Shown piece by piece: positions 53,672 through 62,749 of a stretch of DNA of 64,000 bases. Source of the stretch: Actinomadura atramentaria DSM 43919 (GTDB taxonomy: Bacteria > Actinomycetota > Actinomycetes > Streptosporangiales > Streptosporangiaceae); the NCBI RefSeq assembly GCF_000381885.1, contig NZ_KB907209.1, positions 82,737-146,736 of the forward strand, given 5' to 3'. Position 1 is the first letter of the stretch; each line of letters starts with the position of its first letter. Under the pieces are notes generated by a model. It had not been told where the DNA came from and did no database searches. It was given only the letters and a program-made list of their open reading frames with translations. The translations under genes were made by a program, and so were the position numbers.

Positions 53672-54124
53672 TTGACCGCATCCGGGGACCTGCACACCGA
53701 GCTGCGGCGCGCCGCGATGCTCGCGGTGCAGCTCCAGCAGGCCGTCGCCGCGCGGGCGGGGCTGACGGTCACGGACGCGCAGTGCGCCGTCCTGCTCGAC
53801 CTCGACGGCCCGAAGACGCCCGGCGAGCTTGCCCGCGCCGTGGGCGTGTCCACCGGCGGCGCGATCACGACGGTGATCGACCGGCTGGAGGACGCGGGAC
53901 TCGCGCGCCGCACGCCCGACCCGGGCGACCGCCGGCGCGTCCGCGTCGAGCCGGTGCCCGGCGCGCTCGCCCGCCTCGCGGGCTTCGCCGCGCCCGCGCA
54001 CCGGGCCGTCGCGGCGGCCACGCCGCCCGACCTCGCCGCCGCCCTGCTCGGTTGGGCGCGCGATCTGAACGCCGCGCTGCCCGCCGCGATTGACGAGATC
54101 CGCGCGGGGCGCGGCGACGCCTGA
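53672..54124 (+). CDS. MarR family transcriptional regulator (TTG start)
   Basis: 150 residues. Winged helix: LTVTDAQCAVLLDLDGPKTPGELARAVGVSTGGAITTVIDRLEDAGLARRTPDPGDRRRVRVE with the DRR wing. The start is read as TTG 53672, because CGGGAGG lies 4-10 bp upstream and no ATG/GTG in frame is better placed; the next in-frame residues begin the first helix directly. Probably binds the palindromes upstream of it. Confidence 0.83.
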   Translation: MTASGDLHTELRRAAMLAVQLQQAVAARAGLTVTDAQCAVLLDLDGPKTPGELARAVGVSTGGAITTVIDRLEDAGLARRTPDPGDRRRVRVEPVPGALARLAGFAAPAHRAVAAATPPDLAAALLGWARDLNAALPAAIDEIRAGRGDA

Positions 54125-54665
54125 CGCCCGGCAGCGCCCGGTGCAGGGCCGTGAGGCCCGCCGCATTCGCGGTCCTTCGCTCCGTACCGGCTCCTTCACG
54201 CTGACGCTGCGGCCGGACGTGCGCGCGAGGCTCGGGAACGTCCGTGGATCGACCGCGAACCGGTGACGTCCGCCGCGCCCTGACCCGCCCGGCGAACGTG
54301 CGCGCCCGATGGGGCACGGGTGGGTTCGGGCGGATATGGAACGTTCCATCATGTATTTCGGCGCGTCGACCGGCGACTCGGCATCCGATAACGGCCTGGC
54401 GGTATTAATTCGGCGCGCATACCGGTGGCCGGCATGGCCCGATAATGATCTGACCAATGGCCGGGATCGGCCATTCAAATAGGCCATCCGCGCGGCGCCG
54501 GTTGTGTTACGTGCCGATCGTGACCGCATGGTCATTATTGGCGTTCCGGCCAGCGTTTACCCAGCTCGCGGCCTATTTCCTGCTTTCCTAGTAGGGAAAC
54601 TTGACTTGAAATGGCGCACGGCCGTACTCTCCTGGCGGTCGATCTTCCGACGTGATGGGAACACG
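54125..54665 (+). promoter_or_regulatory. Structured AT-richer leader of the oxoamine synthase operon
   Basis: A 541-bp gene-free region, clearly AT-richer than the rest of the window between 54340 and 54665. Perfect palindromes: 14-bp ATGGAACGTTCCAT (54336-54349); AATGGCCG/CGGCCATT, 8-bp arms, 4-bp loop (54456-54475); TTTCC/GGAAA (54584-54599). A sigma-70-like promoter follows (54601-54630). No ribosome-site-led small gene is convincing. Confidence 0.65.
54601..54630 (+). promoter_or_regulatory. Promoter of the operon starting at 54666
   Basis: TTGACT (54601-54606) and TACTCT (54625-54630) with an 18-bp spacer. The TTTCC/GGAAA dyad ends 1 bp before the -35, the place of an activator site. 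Transcription would start near 54637, about 29 bp before the lipoprotein ATG. Confidence 0.55.
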
Positions 54666-55598
54666 ATGCGCTCTCGTTTCTGGGCCATCGCCGGGACGGC
54701 GATGATCCTTCTTCCGGCCGCCTCCGCGTGCGGCACCGACGATCCGTCGTCGGCGGCCGACAAGGAGGCCGTGTCCGGCGCCGCGACGGCGGCCGCTGTC
54801 GTCCAGAAGATCGGCAGGGACGACGCGGCCGCCGGACGGCTGCCCGACGACGTCAAGAAGTCCGGAACGATCACGACGGGCATTTCGACCGTCGGCGCGC
54901 CGTTCACCTTCCTCGCGTCGGACAACAAGACGCAGATCGGCCTGGAAGTGGACCTGCGGGACGCCGTCGCCCGCGTGCTCGGCGTCAAGGCCGTCACCAC
55001 GACGACGAAATGGGACTCGCTGCTCGTCGGCGTGCAGACCGGCAAGTTCCGCGTCGCCCAGGGCAATTTCGGGGTGACCACCGACCGGCTGAAGACCTAC
55101 GACTTCGTCACCTACTACAACGACGGTTTCGGCTTCCTCGCCAACCCCACGACGAACCAGCCGACGATCGCGAAACTGACCGACCTGTGCGGCAAGAAGG
55201 TCGGAACCTCGACGGGCACGAGCTTCATCGGCGTCCTGCAGAGCCACGAGGGCGACTGCAAGAAGCTCGGCAAGGAGCCCTGGAAGATCTCGACCTATCC
55301 CGACCAGGCGTCGTTCACCCTCGCGCTCGACCAGAAGCGCATCGACCTGTTCCTGCGCAGCGCGATCCGCGCGCAGTACGACGCCAAGCAGCAGCCCGCC
55401 AAGCTCGCGTTCAAGGGCACGCTCAACGCCGAGCACGTCGGATTCGTGCTCAAGAAGGGCGACCCGCTCGGGCCCGCGCTGCAGGCGGCCGTGCAGAAGC
55501 TCATCGACGACGGAAGCTACGCCGGAATCCTCAAGGCCTGGGGCCTGGAATCCGGCGCCGTGCAGACCTCGCAGCTCAACCCGCCCGGCTTGGACTGA
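54666..55598 (+). CDS. Family 3 extracellular solute-binding lipoprotein (amino acid ABC importer)
   Basis: 310 residues. Signal peptide with lipobox LPAASAC, lipid-modified Cys22. The mature part has the family 3 pattern: SGTITTGISTVGAPFTFLASDN, GLEVDLRDAVARVLGVK, LLVGVQTGKFRVAQGNFGVTTDR and GKKVGTSTGTSF. Such proteins bind amino acids or small polar solutes outside the membrane and deliver them to the permease. ATG 54666 fits the signal peptide (GATGGGA upstream). The permease and ATPase are at 61670 and 62658, at the other end of the same operon. Confidence 0.88.
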   Translation: MRSRFWAIAGTAMILLPAASACGTDDPSSAADKEAVSGAATAAAVVQKIGRDDAAAGRLPDDVKKSGTITTGISTVGAPFTFLASDNKTQIGLEVDLRDAVARVLGVKAVTTTTKWDSLLVGVQTGKFRVAQGNFGVTTDRLKTYDFVTYYNDGFGFLANPTTNQPTIAKLTDLCGKKVGTSTGTSFIGVLQSHEGDCKKLGKEPWKISTYPDQASFTLALDQKRIDLFLRSAIRAQYDAKQQPAKLAFKGTLNAEHVGFVLKKGDPLGPALQAAVQKLIDDGSYAGILKAWGLESGAVQTSQLNPPGLD

Positions 55599-55625
55599 CG
55601 CCCGGACCCGCCACCGGAGGCGATC

Positions 55626-56894
55626 GTGCACACCTTCATGAACACCAAGAAGACCATTCGCGTCAGCAACGGATTCTGGGACGTCACGACCGCCGCCGGA
55701 ATGGCGGGCGTCGTCGTCGGGAACCTCGGCGACGGACGGCACGCCACCGAACCGGGCGGCCACGAGTTCGTCAACATGTCGTCGTACTCCTACCTGGGGC
55801 TGGACTCCCACCAGCGGATCATCGAGGCCGCCGCCGAGGCCGTGCTGGAAACGCGGTCGCTCAACACGTCGATCTCCCGGATGCGCATCCACTTCGGCAT
55901 CCTCAAGAGGGCCGAGGACGCGCTGTCGGAGTTGTTCGACGTGGAGGCCGTCACGCTGGCGTCGTGCGCGGCGGCGGCCTGGTCGGCGCTGCCGCTCGTC
56001 GCGTCCGGCGCGTTCACCGAGGACGAGCCCCCGCTCATGGTCTTCGACAAGCACGCGCACTTCTGCCTGAACGCGATGAAGCCCGCCGTCGCCGACGAGG
56101 CCGAGATCGCCACGATCCGGCACAACGACCTCGACGCGCTGGAAGACCTGTGCCGCACGCACCCGAAGGTCGCGTTTGTCGCGGACGGCGTCTACAGCAC
56201 GGGCGGCAAGGCGCCGGTCCGCAGGCTGCTGGAACTCCAGGACCGGTACGGGCTGTTCCTGTTCTTCGACGAGGCGCACGGCGTCTCCACGCTCGGCGAG
56301 AACGGGCGCGGGCTCGTCCTGTCGGAACTGGGCGAGATCAACGACCGGACGCTGATCATCACCTCGCTGAACAAGGGCTTCGGCGCGTCCGGCGGCGCGA
56401 TCTTCCTCGGCCCGCGCGGCTCGGCGCACCGCCGCGACCTCGCGCTGCGCTACGGCGGCCCGCTCACCTGGTCGCAGCGCATCAACACCGCCGGGCTCGG
56501 CGCGATCCTGGCGTCCGCCGAGATCCACCGGACGCCCGAGCTGGCCGCGCTCCAGCAGCGGCTCCAGGAGAAGGTCGCACTGTTCGACGCGCGCGTCCCG
56601 ACGGCGAGCGCGGGCGACGGCCTGCCGATCCGGTTCATCGACATCGGGTCGGAGGAGGCGACCGTCCAGATCGCCAAGGAACTGCTCGACGCGGGCTTCT
56701 ACACGTCCGCGCTGTTCTTCCCGGTGATCGCGCGCGGCCGCGCCGGGCTGCGGATCATGCTGCGCGCCAACCTCGCGGACGCCGACATCGAGCGGTTCGC
56801 GGCGCGGCTGACCGACCTGCGCGCCGAGCACGCGCCGGCGGGCGTCGCGGAGCTGGCCGGGCAGGGGGCCGGTGGGGGCGCGGGCCGTGGCTGA
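55626..56894 (+). CDS. Alpha-oxoamine synthase family PLP enzyme
   Basis: 422 residues. SSYSYLGLDSHQRIIEAA at the start of the fold, stacking His region in FDKHAHFCLN (H143/H145), PLP-Asp in FFDEAHGVSTLGENGRG (D215, H218) and the Schiff-base lysine K250 in SLNKGFGASGG. This is the fold of BioF, Kbl, SPT, ALAS and the autoinducer synthase CqsA, which condense an amino acid (or amine) with an acyl-CoA and lose CO2. It lies beyond about 30 bp of its binding-protein partner, not with bio genes, so biotin synthesis is unlikely. GGAGG precedes GTG 55626. Exact substrates unknown. Confidence 0.85.
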   Translation: MHTFMNTKKTIRVSNGFWDVTTAAGMAGVVVGNLGDGRHATEPGGHEFVNMSSYSYLGLDSHQRIIEAAAEAVLETRSLNTSISRMRIHFGILKRAEDALSELFDVEAVTLASCAAAAWSALPLVASGAFTEDEPPLMVFDKHAHFCLNAMKPAVADEAEIATIRHNDLDALEDLCRTHPKVAFVADGVYSTGGKAPVRRLLELQDRYGLFLFFDEAHGVSTLGENGRGLVLSELGEINDRTLIITSLNKGFGASGGAIFLGPRGSAHRRDLALRYGGPLTWSQRINTAGLGAILASAEIHRTPELAALQQRLQEKVALFDARVPTASAGDGLPIRFIDIGSEEATVQIAKELLDAGFYTSALFFPVIARGRAGLRIMLRANLADADIERFAARLTDLRAEHAPAGVAELAGQGAGGGAGRG

Positions 56895-58080
56895 GGCCCT
56901 CGCCGCGCCGGAACGGGCGGCCGACACCGGCCGCCGGGTCCTGCTCTGGTCGTGCCTGGTCGTCTTCATGGCGCAGATGGCGACGACGATCTACCTCCCG
57001 GCGCTGCCCGCCGTCATGCACGACCTGGATGTGTCGCGCGGGTTCGCCGGGGCGTCGATCTCGGTGTTCGTCATCGGGGCCGCCGCGCCGGTCGTCCCGT
57101 GGGGCCGCGCGGCGGACCGGTACGGGCGGCGCGGCCCGCTGCTGGCGTCGCTCGGGCTGTTCATCGCGTGCTGCCTCGGCCTCGCCGTCACGACGTCGCC
57201 GCCGCTGCTGCTCGTCCTGCGCGCGCTCCAGGGCGTCGGCGCGGGCGGCAGCGCGATCATCGCGCGGATCGCCGTCCGCGACCTCGGCGCGGGCGACCAG
57301 CTCGCGCGCCGCCTCGCGGTGCTGTCGATCGCGTTCATCACCGCGCTCGGCGGCGGCCAGTTCACCGGCGGCCTGCTGACGCGGTACGCCGACTGGCGGC
57401 TCGGGTTCGTCGTGCTCGCGGTCGTCGGCGCGGCCGCGTTCGCGACGGCGTTCGCGCTGCCGTTCGCCGGGCCGCGTCCGCCGGGCGAGGCCGGGAACGT
57501 GTTCCGCGTCGGTCTGCAACTGCTGCGGACGCGGGCGTTCCTGCTGCCGACGTGCGCGGGCGGCCTCGGGTTCGCGACGGTCGTCGTGCTCCAGGAGGTC
57601 GCGCCGTTCGTCTTCCAACAGCACTTCGACCTCCCGGCGGACGCGTACGGCGGCATCGGCCTGCTGCTCGCCCCCGCGTATTTCGCGGGCGCGCTGACCG
57701 TCAACCGGACGGTGGCGCGGTTCGGCGCGGCCCGTCTGATGCGGATCGGCGCGCTGATCATGACGGCGTCCGGCGTCGCGACCGTCCTGCTGTGGACGAC
57801 CGGCGCGGGCCGGATCGCCGCCCTCACCCTGTTCATCGCGCTGTACTGCGTGACGACGTTCGGCCAGTCCGTGCTCTTCCCCAACACGATGGCGACGGCC
57901 GCGAGCGCCGTCCGCGAGCACGGCGCGTACGGCATCGCGCTGTGCGGATTCCTCCAGCAGTCCACCGCGGGACTCGCCGCGCTTGCCGCGACGCCGCTGC
58001 GCGCGAACCTCGCCTGGTCCGTCACGGCCGCCGCGCTGAGCGCGCTCGCCTGGGTCCTCGTTCGAAGGGATTACCGATGA
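56872..58080 (+). CDS. MFS transporter, Bcr/CflA-type exporter
   Basis: 402 residues, twelve helices. MATTIYLPALPAVMHDLDVS, then GRAADRYGRRGPLL (2-3 loop) and ALGGGQFTGGLLTRYADWRLGF (helix 5 region) are Bcr/CflA drug-resistance/sulfonamide exporter words. Start GTG 56872 has AGGGGG upstream; GTG 56887 is an alternative. It overlaps the oxoamine synthase gene by about 23 bp and the carboxylase gene by 4 (ATGA). Likely exports the product of the operon. Confidence 0.86.
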   Translation: MGARAVAEALAAPERAADTGRRVLLWSCLVVFMAQMATTIYLPALPAVMHDLDVSRGFAGASISVFVIGAAAPVVPWGRAADRYGRRGPLLASLGLFIACCLGLAVTTSPPLLLVLRALQGVGAGGSAIIARIAVRDLGAGDQLARRLAVLSIAFITALGGGQFTGGLLTRYADWRLGFVVLAVVGAAAFATAFALPFAGPRPPGEAGNVFRVGLQLLRTRAFLLPTCAGGLGFATVVVLQEVAPFVFQQHFDLPADAYGGIGLLLAPAYFAGALTVNRTVARFGAARLMRIGALIMTASGVATVLLWTTGAGRIAALTLFIALYCVTTFGQSVLFPNTMATAASAVREHGAYGIALCGFLQQSTAGLAALAATPLRANLAWSVTAAALSALAWVLVRRDYR

Positions 58081-59681
58081 CGCTGCTCCGCTCCCGCGTC
58101 AACCCCGCCGCACCCGACTTCCGCCGCAACCTCACCGCCTACGACGAGCTGCGCGCGCCGATCGCGGCGGCGCGCGCGGCAGCCGTCGCGGGCGGCGGCG
58201 CCAAGGCCCGCGCCCGGCACGCCGCGCGCGGCAAGCTGACCGCGCGGGAACGCCTCGCCCGCCTGCTGGACCCGGGCACGCCGTTCCTGGAGATCGGGCA
58301 GCTCGTCGCGCACGAGGTGTACGACCAGCCGGTCCCGTCGTCGGGACTGGTGACCGGGATCGGCGTCGTCGAAGGCCAGCCGGTCGCGGTGTTCGCCAAC
58401 GACGCCACGGTCAAGGGCGGCACGTACTACCCGCTGACCGTCCGCAAGCATCTGCGGACGCAGGACATCGCCCGCGAGCACGGCCTGCCGAGCATCTACC
58501 TGGTGGACTCCGGGGGCGTCTTCCTGCCGATGCAGGAGGACATCTTCCCCGACGAGCACCATTTCGGACGGATCTTCCGCAACATCGCGGAGATGTCCGC
58601 GCTCGGGCTGCCGCAGATCTCCGCGGTCATGGGCTCCTGCACGGCCGGCGGCGCGTACATCCCGGCGATGAGCGACGAGACCGTCATCGTGCGCGGCACC
58701 GGCTCGGTGTTCCTCGGCGGTCCGCAGCTCGTCAAGGCCGCAACGGGCGTCGTCGTGGACACCGAGACGCTGGGCGGCGCCGACCTGCACACCCGCACCA
58801 GCGGCGTCGCCGACCACCTGGCAGTGGACGACGACCACGCGCTCGCGCTCGTCCGCGAGATCACCGCGCGGCGCGGGCGGGGAGCGCTCGCGCCGCCCGC
58901 CCGGACCCCGCGACCGCCCCGGCACGACCCGCGCGAGATCGCCGGGATCATCAGCGCGAACCCGCGCGAGCCGATCCCCGCCCGCGAGATTCTGGCCCGG
59001 CTGCTGGACGACAGCGAGATCACCGAGTACCGCGCCGGATACGGCACGACGATCGTGTGCGGCACTGGGCACATCGGCGGCTATCCCGTCGGCGTGCTGA
59101 TCAACGACGGCGTTCTGTTCTCCGAGAGCGCGCAGAAGGCCGCGAACTTCATCGAGCTGTGCGCGCAGCGCGACATCCCGCTGCTGTTCCTCCACAACAT
59201 CAACGGGTTCATGGTCGGCGCGGAGTACGAGGCCGGCGGCATCGCCAAGCACGGCGCGAAGATGGTGAACGCCGCGTCCACGGTGCGCGTCCCCAAGTTC
59301 AGCGTGCTGATCGGCGGCAGCTACGGCGCGGGCAACCTCGCGATGTGCGGCCGCGCGATAGGGCCGCAGCTCATGGCGATGTGGCCGAACGCCAAGACGT
59401 CCGTCATCGGCGGCGAGCAGGCCGCGACCGTCATGGCCCTGATCCGCGCGGAGCAACTGGAGAAGCAGGGCAAGGCCGTGGACGCCGCCGAGGAGGAGGA
59501 GTTCAAGCGGCCGATCCGCGAGGACTACGAACGGCAGGGCCGCCCCCTCTACGTCGCCGCGCGGCTGTGGGTGGACGCCGTCATCGACCCCGCCGAGACC
59601 CGCGAGTGGCTGGCCCCCGCGCTCGCGCTCGCCGCCACCGCCCCCCGACGCGAGACGCGCTTCGGCGTCTTCCGGATGTGA
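58077..59681 (+). CDS. Acyl-CoA carboxylase carboxyltransferase (MCC beta-like)
   Basis: 534 residues. KGGTYYPLTVRKHLRTQDIAREHGLPSIYLVDSGGVFLP, FPDEHHFGRIFRNIAEMSALGLPQISAVMGSCTAGGAYIPAMSDE, GGADLHTRTSGVADH and FLHNINGFMVGAEYEAGGIAKHGAKMV match the beta subunit of 3-methylcrotonyl-CoA carboxylase more than acetyl- or propionyl-CoA carboxylases. It transfers carboxyl from biotin to an acyl-CoA at the gamma or alpha carbon. No other leucine-catabolism genes (hydratase LiuC, isovaleryl-CoA dehydrogenase, HMG-CoA lyase) are here. Confidence 0.88.
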   Translation: MTLLRSRVNPAAPDFRRNLTAYDELRAPIAAARAAAVAGGGAKARARHAARGKLTARERLARLLDPGTPFLEIGQLVAHEVYDQPVPSSGLVTGIGVVEGQPVAVFANDATVKGGTYYPLTVRKHLRTQDIAREHGLPSIYLVDSGGVFLPMQEDIFPDEHHFGRIFRNIAEMSALGLPQISAVMGSCTAGGAYIPAMSDETVIVRGTGSVFLGGPQLVKAATGVVVDTETLGGADLHTRTSGVADHLAVDDDHALALVREITARRGRGALAPPARTPRPPRHDPREIAGIISANPREPIPAREILARLLDDSEITEYRAGYGTTIVCGTGHIGGYPVGVLINDGVLFSESAQKAANFIELCAQRDIPLLFLHNINGFMVGAEYEAGGIAKHGAKMVNAASTVRVPKFSVLIGGSYGAGNLAMCGRAIGPQLMAMWPNAKTSVIGGEQAATVMALIRAEQLEKQGKAVDAAEEEEFKRPIREDYERQGRPLYVAARLWVDAVIDPAETREWLAPALALAATAPRRETRFGVFRM

Positions 59682-59685
59682 CGAC

Positions 59686-61662
59686 ATGCTGAAACGGATC
59701 CTCATCGCGAACCGGGGCGAGATCGCCCGCCGGATCGCCCGCACCTGCGACCTGCTCGGCGTCGAGTACGTCGCCGTCCACTCCGAGGCCGACCGGGACG
59801 CCGCCCATCTCGACGGCGCGGTCGAGACGGTCGATATCGGCCCCGCCGCCGCGGCCGAAAGCTATCTGCGGATCGGCGCGCTGCTGGACGCCGCCGCCCG
59901 CACCGGCTGCGACGGCGTCCACCCCGGCTACGGGTTCCTGTCCGAGAGCGCGGAGTTCGCGGCGGCCGTCGCGGAAACGGGCCTGACGTGGATCGGTCCG
60001 CGCCCGGCGACGATCGCGGCGCTCGGGGACAAGGCCGGGGCGCGGGCGCTCATGGCCGAGGCGGGCGTCCCGATCCTGCCCGGCACGCCCGACCCGACCG
60101 AGTCGCCCGACGAGCTGGCCGCCGCCGTCGCGGACCTCGGCTATCCCGTCATCCTCAAGCCCGTCGCGGGCGGCGGCGGCAAGGGCATGCAGATCGTCGA
60201 GCGGCCCGAGGACCTGCGCGCCGCCGCCGAGGCGGCCGTCCGGCTCGCCCGTGCCGCGTTCGGCGACGGGCGGCTGCTCGCGGAGCGGTACGTGCCGCGC
60301 CCCCGACACGTCGAGGTACAGGTCTTCGGCGACGACGAGGGCAACGTCGTCCACCTGTACGAACGCGAATGCTCCCTCCAACGCCGCCACCAGAAGATCG
60401 TGGAAGAGGCCCCGGCGGCGCGGCTCAGCGAGGGAACGCGCGCGGAACTGCTCGACGCGGCCGTGCGCGGCGCGGCGGCGATCGGCTACGTCAACGCGGG
60501 GACGTTCGAGTTCCTGCTGGACGCCGACGAGCGGTTCTTCTTCATCGAGGCCAACACGCGGCTCCAGGTGGAGCACCCCGTCACCGAGGCGATCACCGGA
60601 GTCGACCTGGTCGAGTGGCAGCTCCGCGTCGCGTCCGGGGAGCCCCTGCCGCTGCGGCAGGACGAGATCCGCCGCGAGGGCCACGCCGTCGAGGCCCGCG
60701 TGTACGCCGAGGACCCCGACGCCGAGTTCCGGCCCGCGCCGGGCACGGCGGCGGCCGTCCGCTGGCCCGGCTCCGTCCGCGTGGACGCCGCGTTCGACGG
60801 CGCGGGCGAGGTCCCGTCGTTCTACGACCCGATGTTCGGCAAGATCATCGCGCACGGGTCGAGCCGCCGCGAGGCGCTGCGGCGGCTCGCCGGGGCCGTC
60901 CGCACCACGACCGTCCTCGGGCTCACCACGAACCTGGGGTTCCTCGCGGACCTGCTCGACGACCGGCGCGTCCGCACCGGCGCGCTCGACACCGAGGTCG
61001 TCGGGGAGTTCGCCGCCGCACGCGCCGGGGCCGACCTCGCGCCGGTCGGCGCGGCCGTCGCCGCCGCGATCGAGGTCCGGCGGACGGCGGGCGCGGCGCG
61101 GTCCCCGTGGGCGGGCGCGGTCGGCCCGCTGGACCGCGCGTACCTCGACCCGGCGGCCCCGCTTGGCCGCGTCGTGACGCGCGCGGGGTCGCGCCGGCTG
61201 GAGGCCGCCGTCACGGCGGTGCGCGGCGGGCCGGACGTCGCCGTGGACGTGACCGTGGACGGCGACGCGCACCGCGTCCGCGTCGCCGAGGACGGCGGCG
61301 TGTTCCACGGCCGGATCGGCGCGCTGCCCTGGTCGGCGCTGCGCACGCCCGACGCCGTCGAACTCGTCGTCGCGGGCACGCGGGTGCGGCTCGCGCCCGG
61401 CGCGGGCGCCGCCGATGACGACGCGGCGGACGCCGGGTCGATCGCCGCGCCCATGCCCGGCACCGTCGTCGCGCTGCCCGTCGCGGTCGGCGACGCGGTG
61501 GAGCGCGGCGCGACCGTCGCCATCGTCGAGGCGATGAAGACCGAGAACCGCGTCCTGGCCGGCGACGCGGGGACCGTCGCCGAGATCCGCTGCGCGCTCG
61601 GCGAGGTCGTCGCGGCCGACCAGGTGCTCGTCGTCCTCGAACCCGTCCCGCGACCCGACTGA
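59686..61662 (+). CDS. Acyl-CoA carboxylase biotin carboxylase/BCCP subunit (MCC alpha-like)
   Basis: 658 residues. Biotin carboxylase domain (1-450: ILIANRGEIARRIARTC, PVAGGGGKGMQIV, HQKIVEEAPA, FIEANTRLQVEHPVTE) followed by a BT-type linker and a C-terminal biotinyl domain (580-650) with VEAMKTEN, biotin on K618; the usual sequence is EAMKM. The domain order is that of MCC alpha and actinobacterial AccA. It begins 4 bp after the beta gene, so the enzyme is made as a unit. Confidence 0.9.
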   Translation: MLKRILIANRGEIARRIARTCDLLGVEYVAVHSEADRDAAHLDGAVETVDIGPAAAAESYLRIGALLDAAARTGCDGVHPGYGFLSESAEFAAAVAETGLTWIGPRPATIAALGDKAGARALMAEAGVPILPGTPDPTESPDELAAAVADLGYPVILKPVAGGGGKGMQIVERPEDLRAAAEAAVRLARAAFGDGRLLAERYVPRPRHVEVQVFGDDEGNVVHLYERECSLQRRHQKIVEEAPAARLSEGTRAELLDAAVRGAAAIGYVNAGTFEFLLDADERFFFIEANTRLQVEHPVTEAITGVDLVEWQLRVASGEPLPLRQDEIRREGHAVEARVYAEDPDAEFRPAPGTAAAVRWPGSVRVDAAFDGAGEVPSFYDPMFGKIIAHGSSRREALRRLAGAVRTTTVLGLTTNLGFLADLLDDRRVRTGALDTEVVGEFAAARAGADLAPVGAAVAAAIEVRRTAGAARSPWAGAVGPLDRAYLDPAAPLGRVVTRAGSRRLEAAVTAVRGGPDVAVDVTVDGDAHRVRVAEDGGVFHGRIGALPWSALRTPDAVELVVAGTRVRLAPGAGAADDDAADAGSIAAPMPGTVVALPVAVGDAVERGATVAIVEAMKTENRVLAGDAGTVAEIRCALGEVVAADQVLVVLEPVPRPD

Positions 61663-61669
61663 GGCCCCG

Positions 61670-62749
61670 ATGTCCGAAACCGCCCCACCCGACTCCGCAC
61701 CCTCTGCTGCGGACCCGCCCAACACCGCCCCGCCCGAACCCACGTCGGCCGAAGGCGTTCCGCGTGATGCGGCTGTGGGGGATGCCGCAGCGTCCGGGCG
61801 CACGGAATCCGAGTCGCCGTTGCGGATCGTTCCGACGCGGCGGACCGGGCAGTGGGTGTCCGCGGCGGTCGTGCTGTTCCTGATCGTGTTCGCCGCACAG
61901 TCGCTCGCGACGAATAAGGCCATCCAGTGGGACGTCGTCGCGTCGTACTTCACGAGCCGGTCCATCGTGCGCGGCCTCTACATGACGCTGTGGCTGACGG
62001 GCCTGACGTTCGCGCTCGGCTTCCTGCTCGGCACGGTCCTCGCGCTGTGCCGCATGTCGTCGAACTTCGTGCTGCGGACCGCCGCGCTCGGCTACATCTG
62101 GCTGTTCCGCTCCACGCCGCTCCTGGTGCAGCTCCTCGTCTGGTTCAACATCGGCGCGCTGTACCCGAAGCTCGGGCTCGGCATCCCGTGGGGTCCGACG
62201 TTCGTGCAGACGGACGTCAAGGACCTCATCGGCGCGACGACCGCCGCGATCATCGGGCTGACCGTCCACGAGGCCGCGCTGGCCGCCGAGATCGTCCGGG
62301 GCGGCATCCTCGGGGTGGACCCCGGGCAGACGCAGGCGGCGCAGGCGCTCGGCCTCGGCCGGTTCCGCACGCTGCGGCGCATCGTCCTGCCGCAGGCGAT
62401 GCGGACGATCCTCCCCAACGCCGGCAACCAGATCATCAGCCTGCTCAAGTCCACGACGCTCGTCAGCGTGATCGGCGTCGGCGACGTCCTCTACTCGGCC
62501 GAGCTGATCTACGGCCGCAACTTCCTGATCATCCCGCTGCTGCTCGTCGCGACGCTCTGGTACGTCGTCGTCGCGTCGGTGCTGTCGGCGGGCCAGTACC
62601 TGCTGGAACGGCACTACGGGCGGGGCGCAGGCTCCGGCCCGAGGCGAAGGAACCCCCATGAGCGCCGGAATCTCGATCCGCGGCCTGCACAAGTACTTCG
62701 GCTCGGCGCACGTGCTGCGCGGCATCGACCTGGAGGTGGCGGCCGGTGA
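61670..62749 (+). CDS. Polar amino acid ABC transporter permease
   Basis: 359 residues. A 60-residue Pro/Glu/Ser-rich N-tail and one extra helix precede the permease core: [42 protein letters not shown], and the EAA loop [41 protein letters not shown]. This is the HisMQ-like fold. The frame runs 92 bp into the ATPase gene; the basic tail (from about residue 328) is probably read-through of an ancestral stop, since family members end near LERHYGRG. Partners are the 54666 lipoprotein and the 62658 ATPase. Confidence 0.86.
   Translation: MSETAPPDSAPSAADPPNTAPPEPTSAEGVPRDAAVGDAAASGRTESESPLRIVPTRRTGQWVSAAVVLFLIVFAAQSLATNKAIQWDVVASYFTSRSIVRGLYMTLWLTGLTFALGFLLGTVLALCRMSSNFVLRTAALGYIWLFRSTPLLVQLLVWFNIGALYPKLGLGIPWGPTFVQTDVKDLIGATTAAIIGLTVHEAALAAEIVRGGILGVDPGQTQAAQALGLGRFRTLRRIVLPQAMRTILPNAGNQIISLLKSTTLVSVIGVGDVLYSAELIYGRNFLIIPLLLVATLWYVVVASVLSAGQYLLERHYGRGAGSGPRRRNPHERRNLDPRPAQVLRLGARAARHRPGGGGR

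Noticed and set aside
54504..54665. Longer form of the 54666 binding protein starting at 54504
   Set aside because: It would bury the lipoprotein signal peptide 55 residues inside and would be coded by the promoter region; the lipobox fits only the 54666 start.
55626..56894. BioF (biotin biosynthesis) call for the oxoamine synthase
   Set aside because: The fold fits, but no bioA, bioB or bioD is near, and an amino acid importer, exporter and carboxylase surround it. A family-level call is safer.
56872..56894. Frameshift between the oxoamine synthase and MFS genes
   Set aside because: The 23-bp overlap is typical of this operon, and both proteins have complete family ends.
58077..61662. Leucine catabolism (liu) operon
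   Set aside because: The carboxylase subunits resemble MCC, but the isovaleryl-CoA dehydrogenase, methylglutaconyl-CoA hydratase and HMG-CoA lyase genes are absent from the operon.
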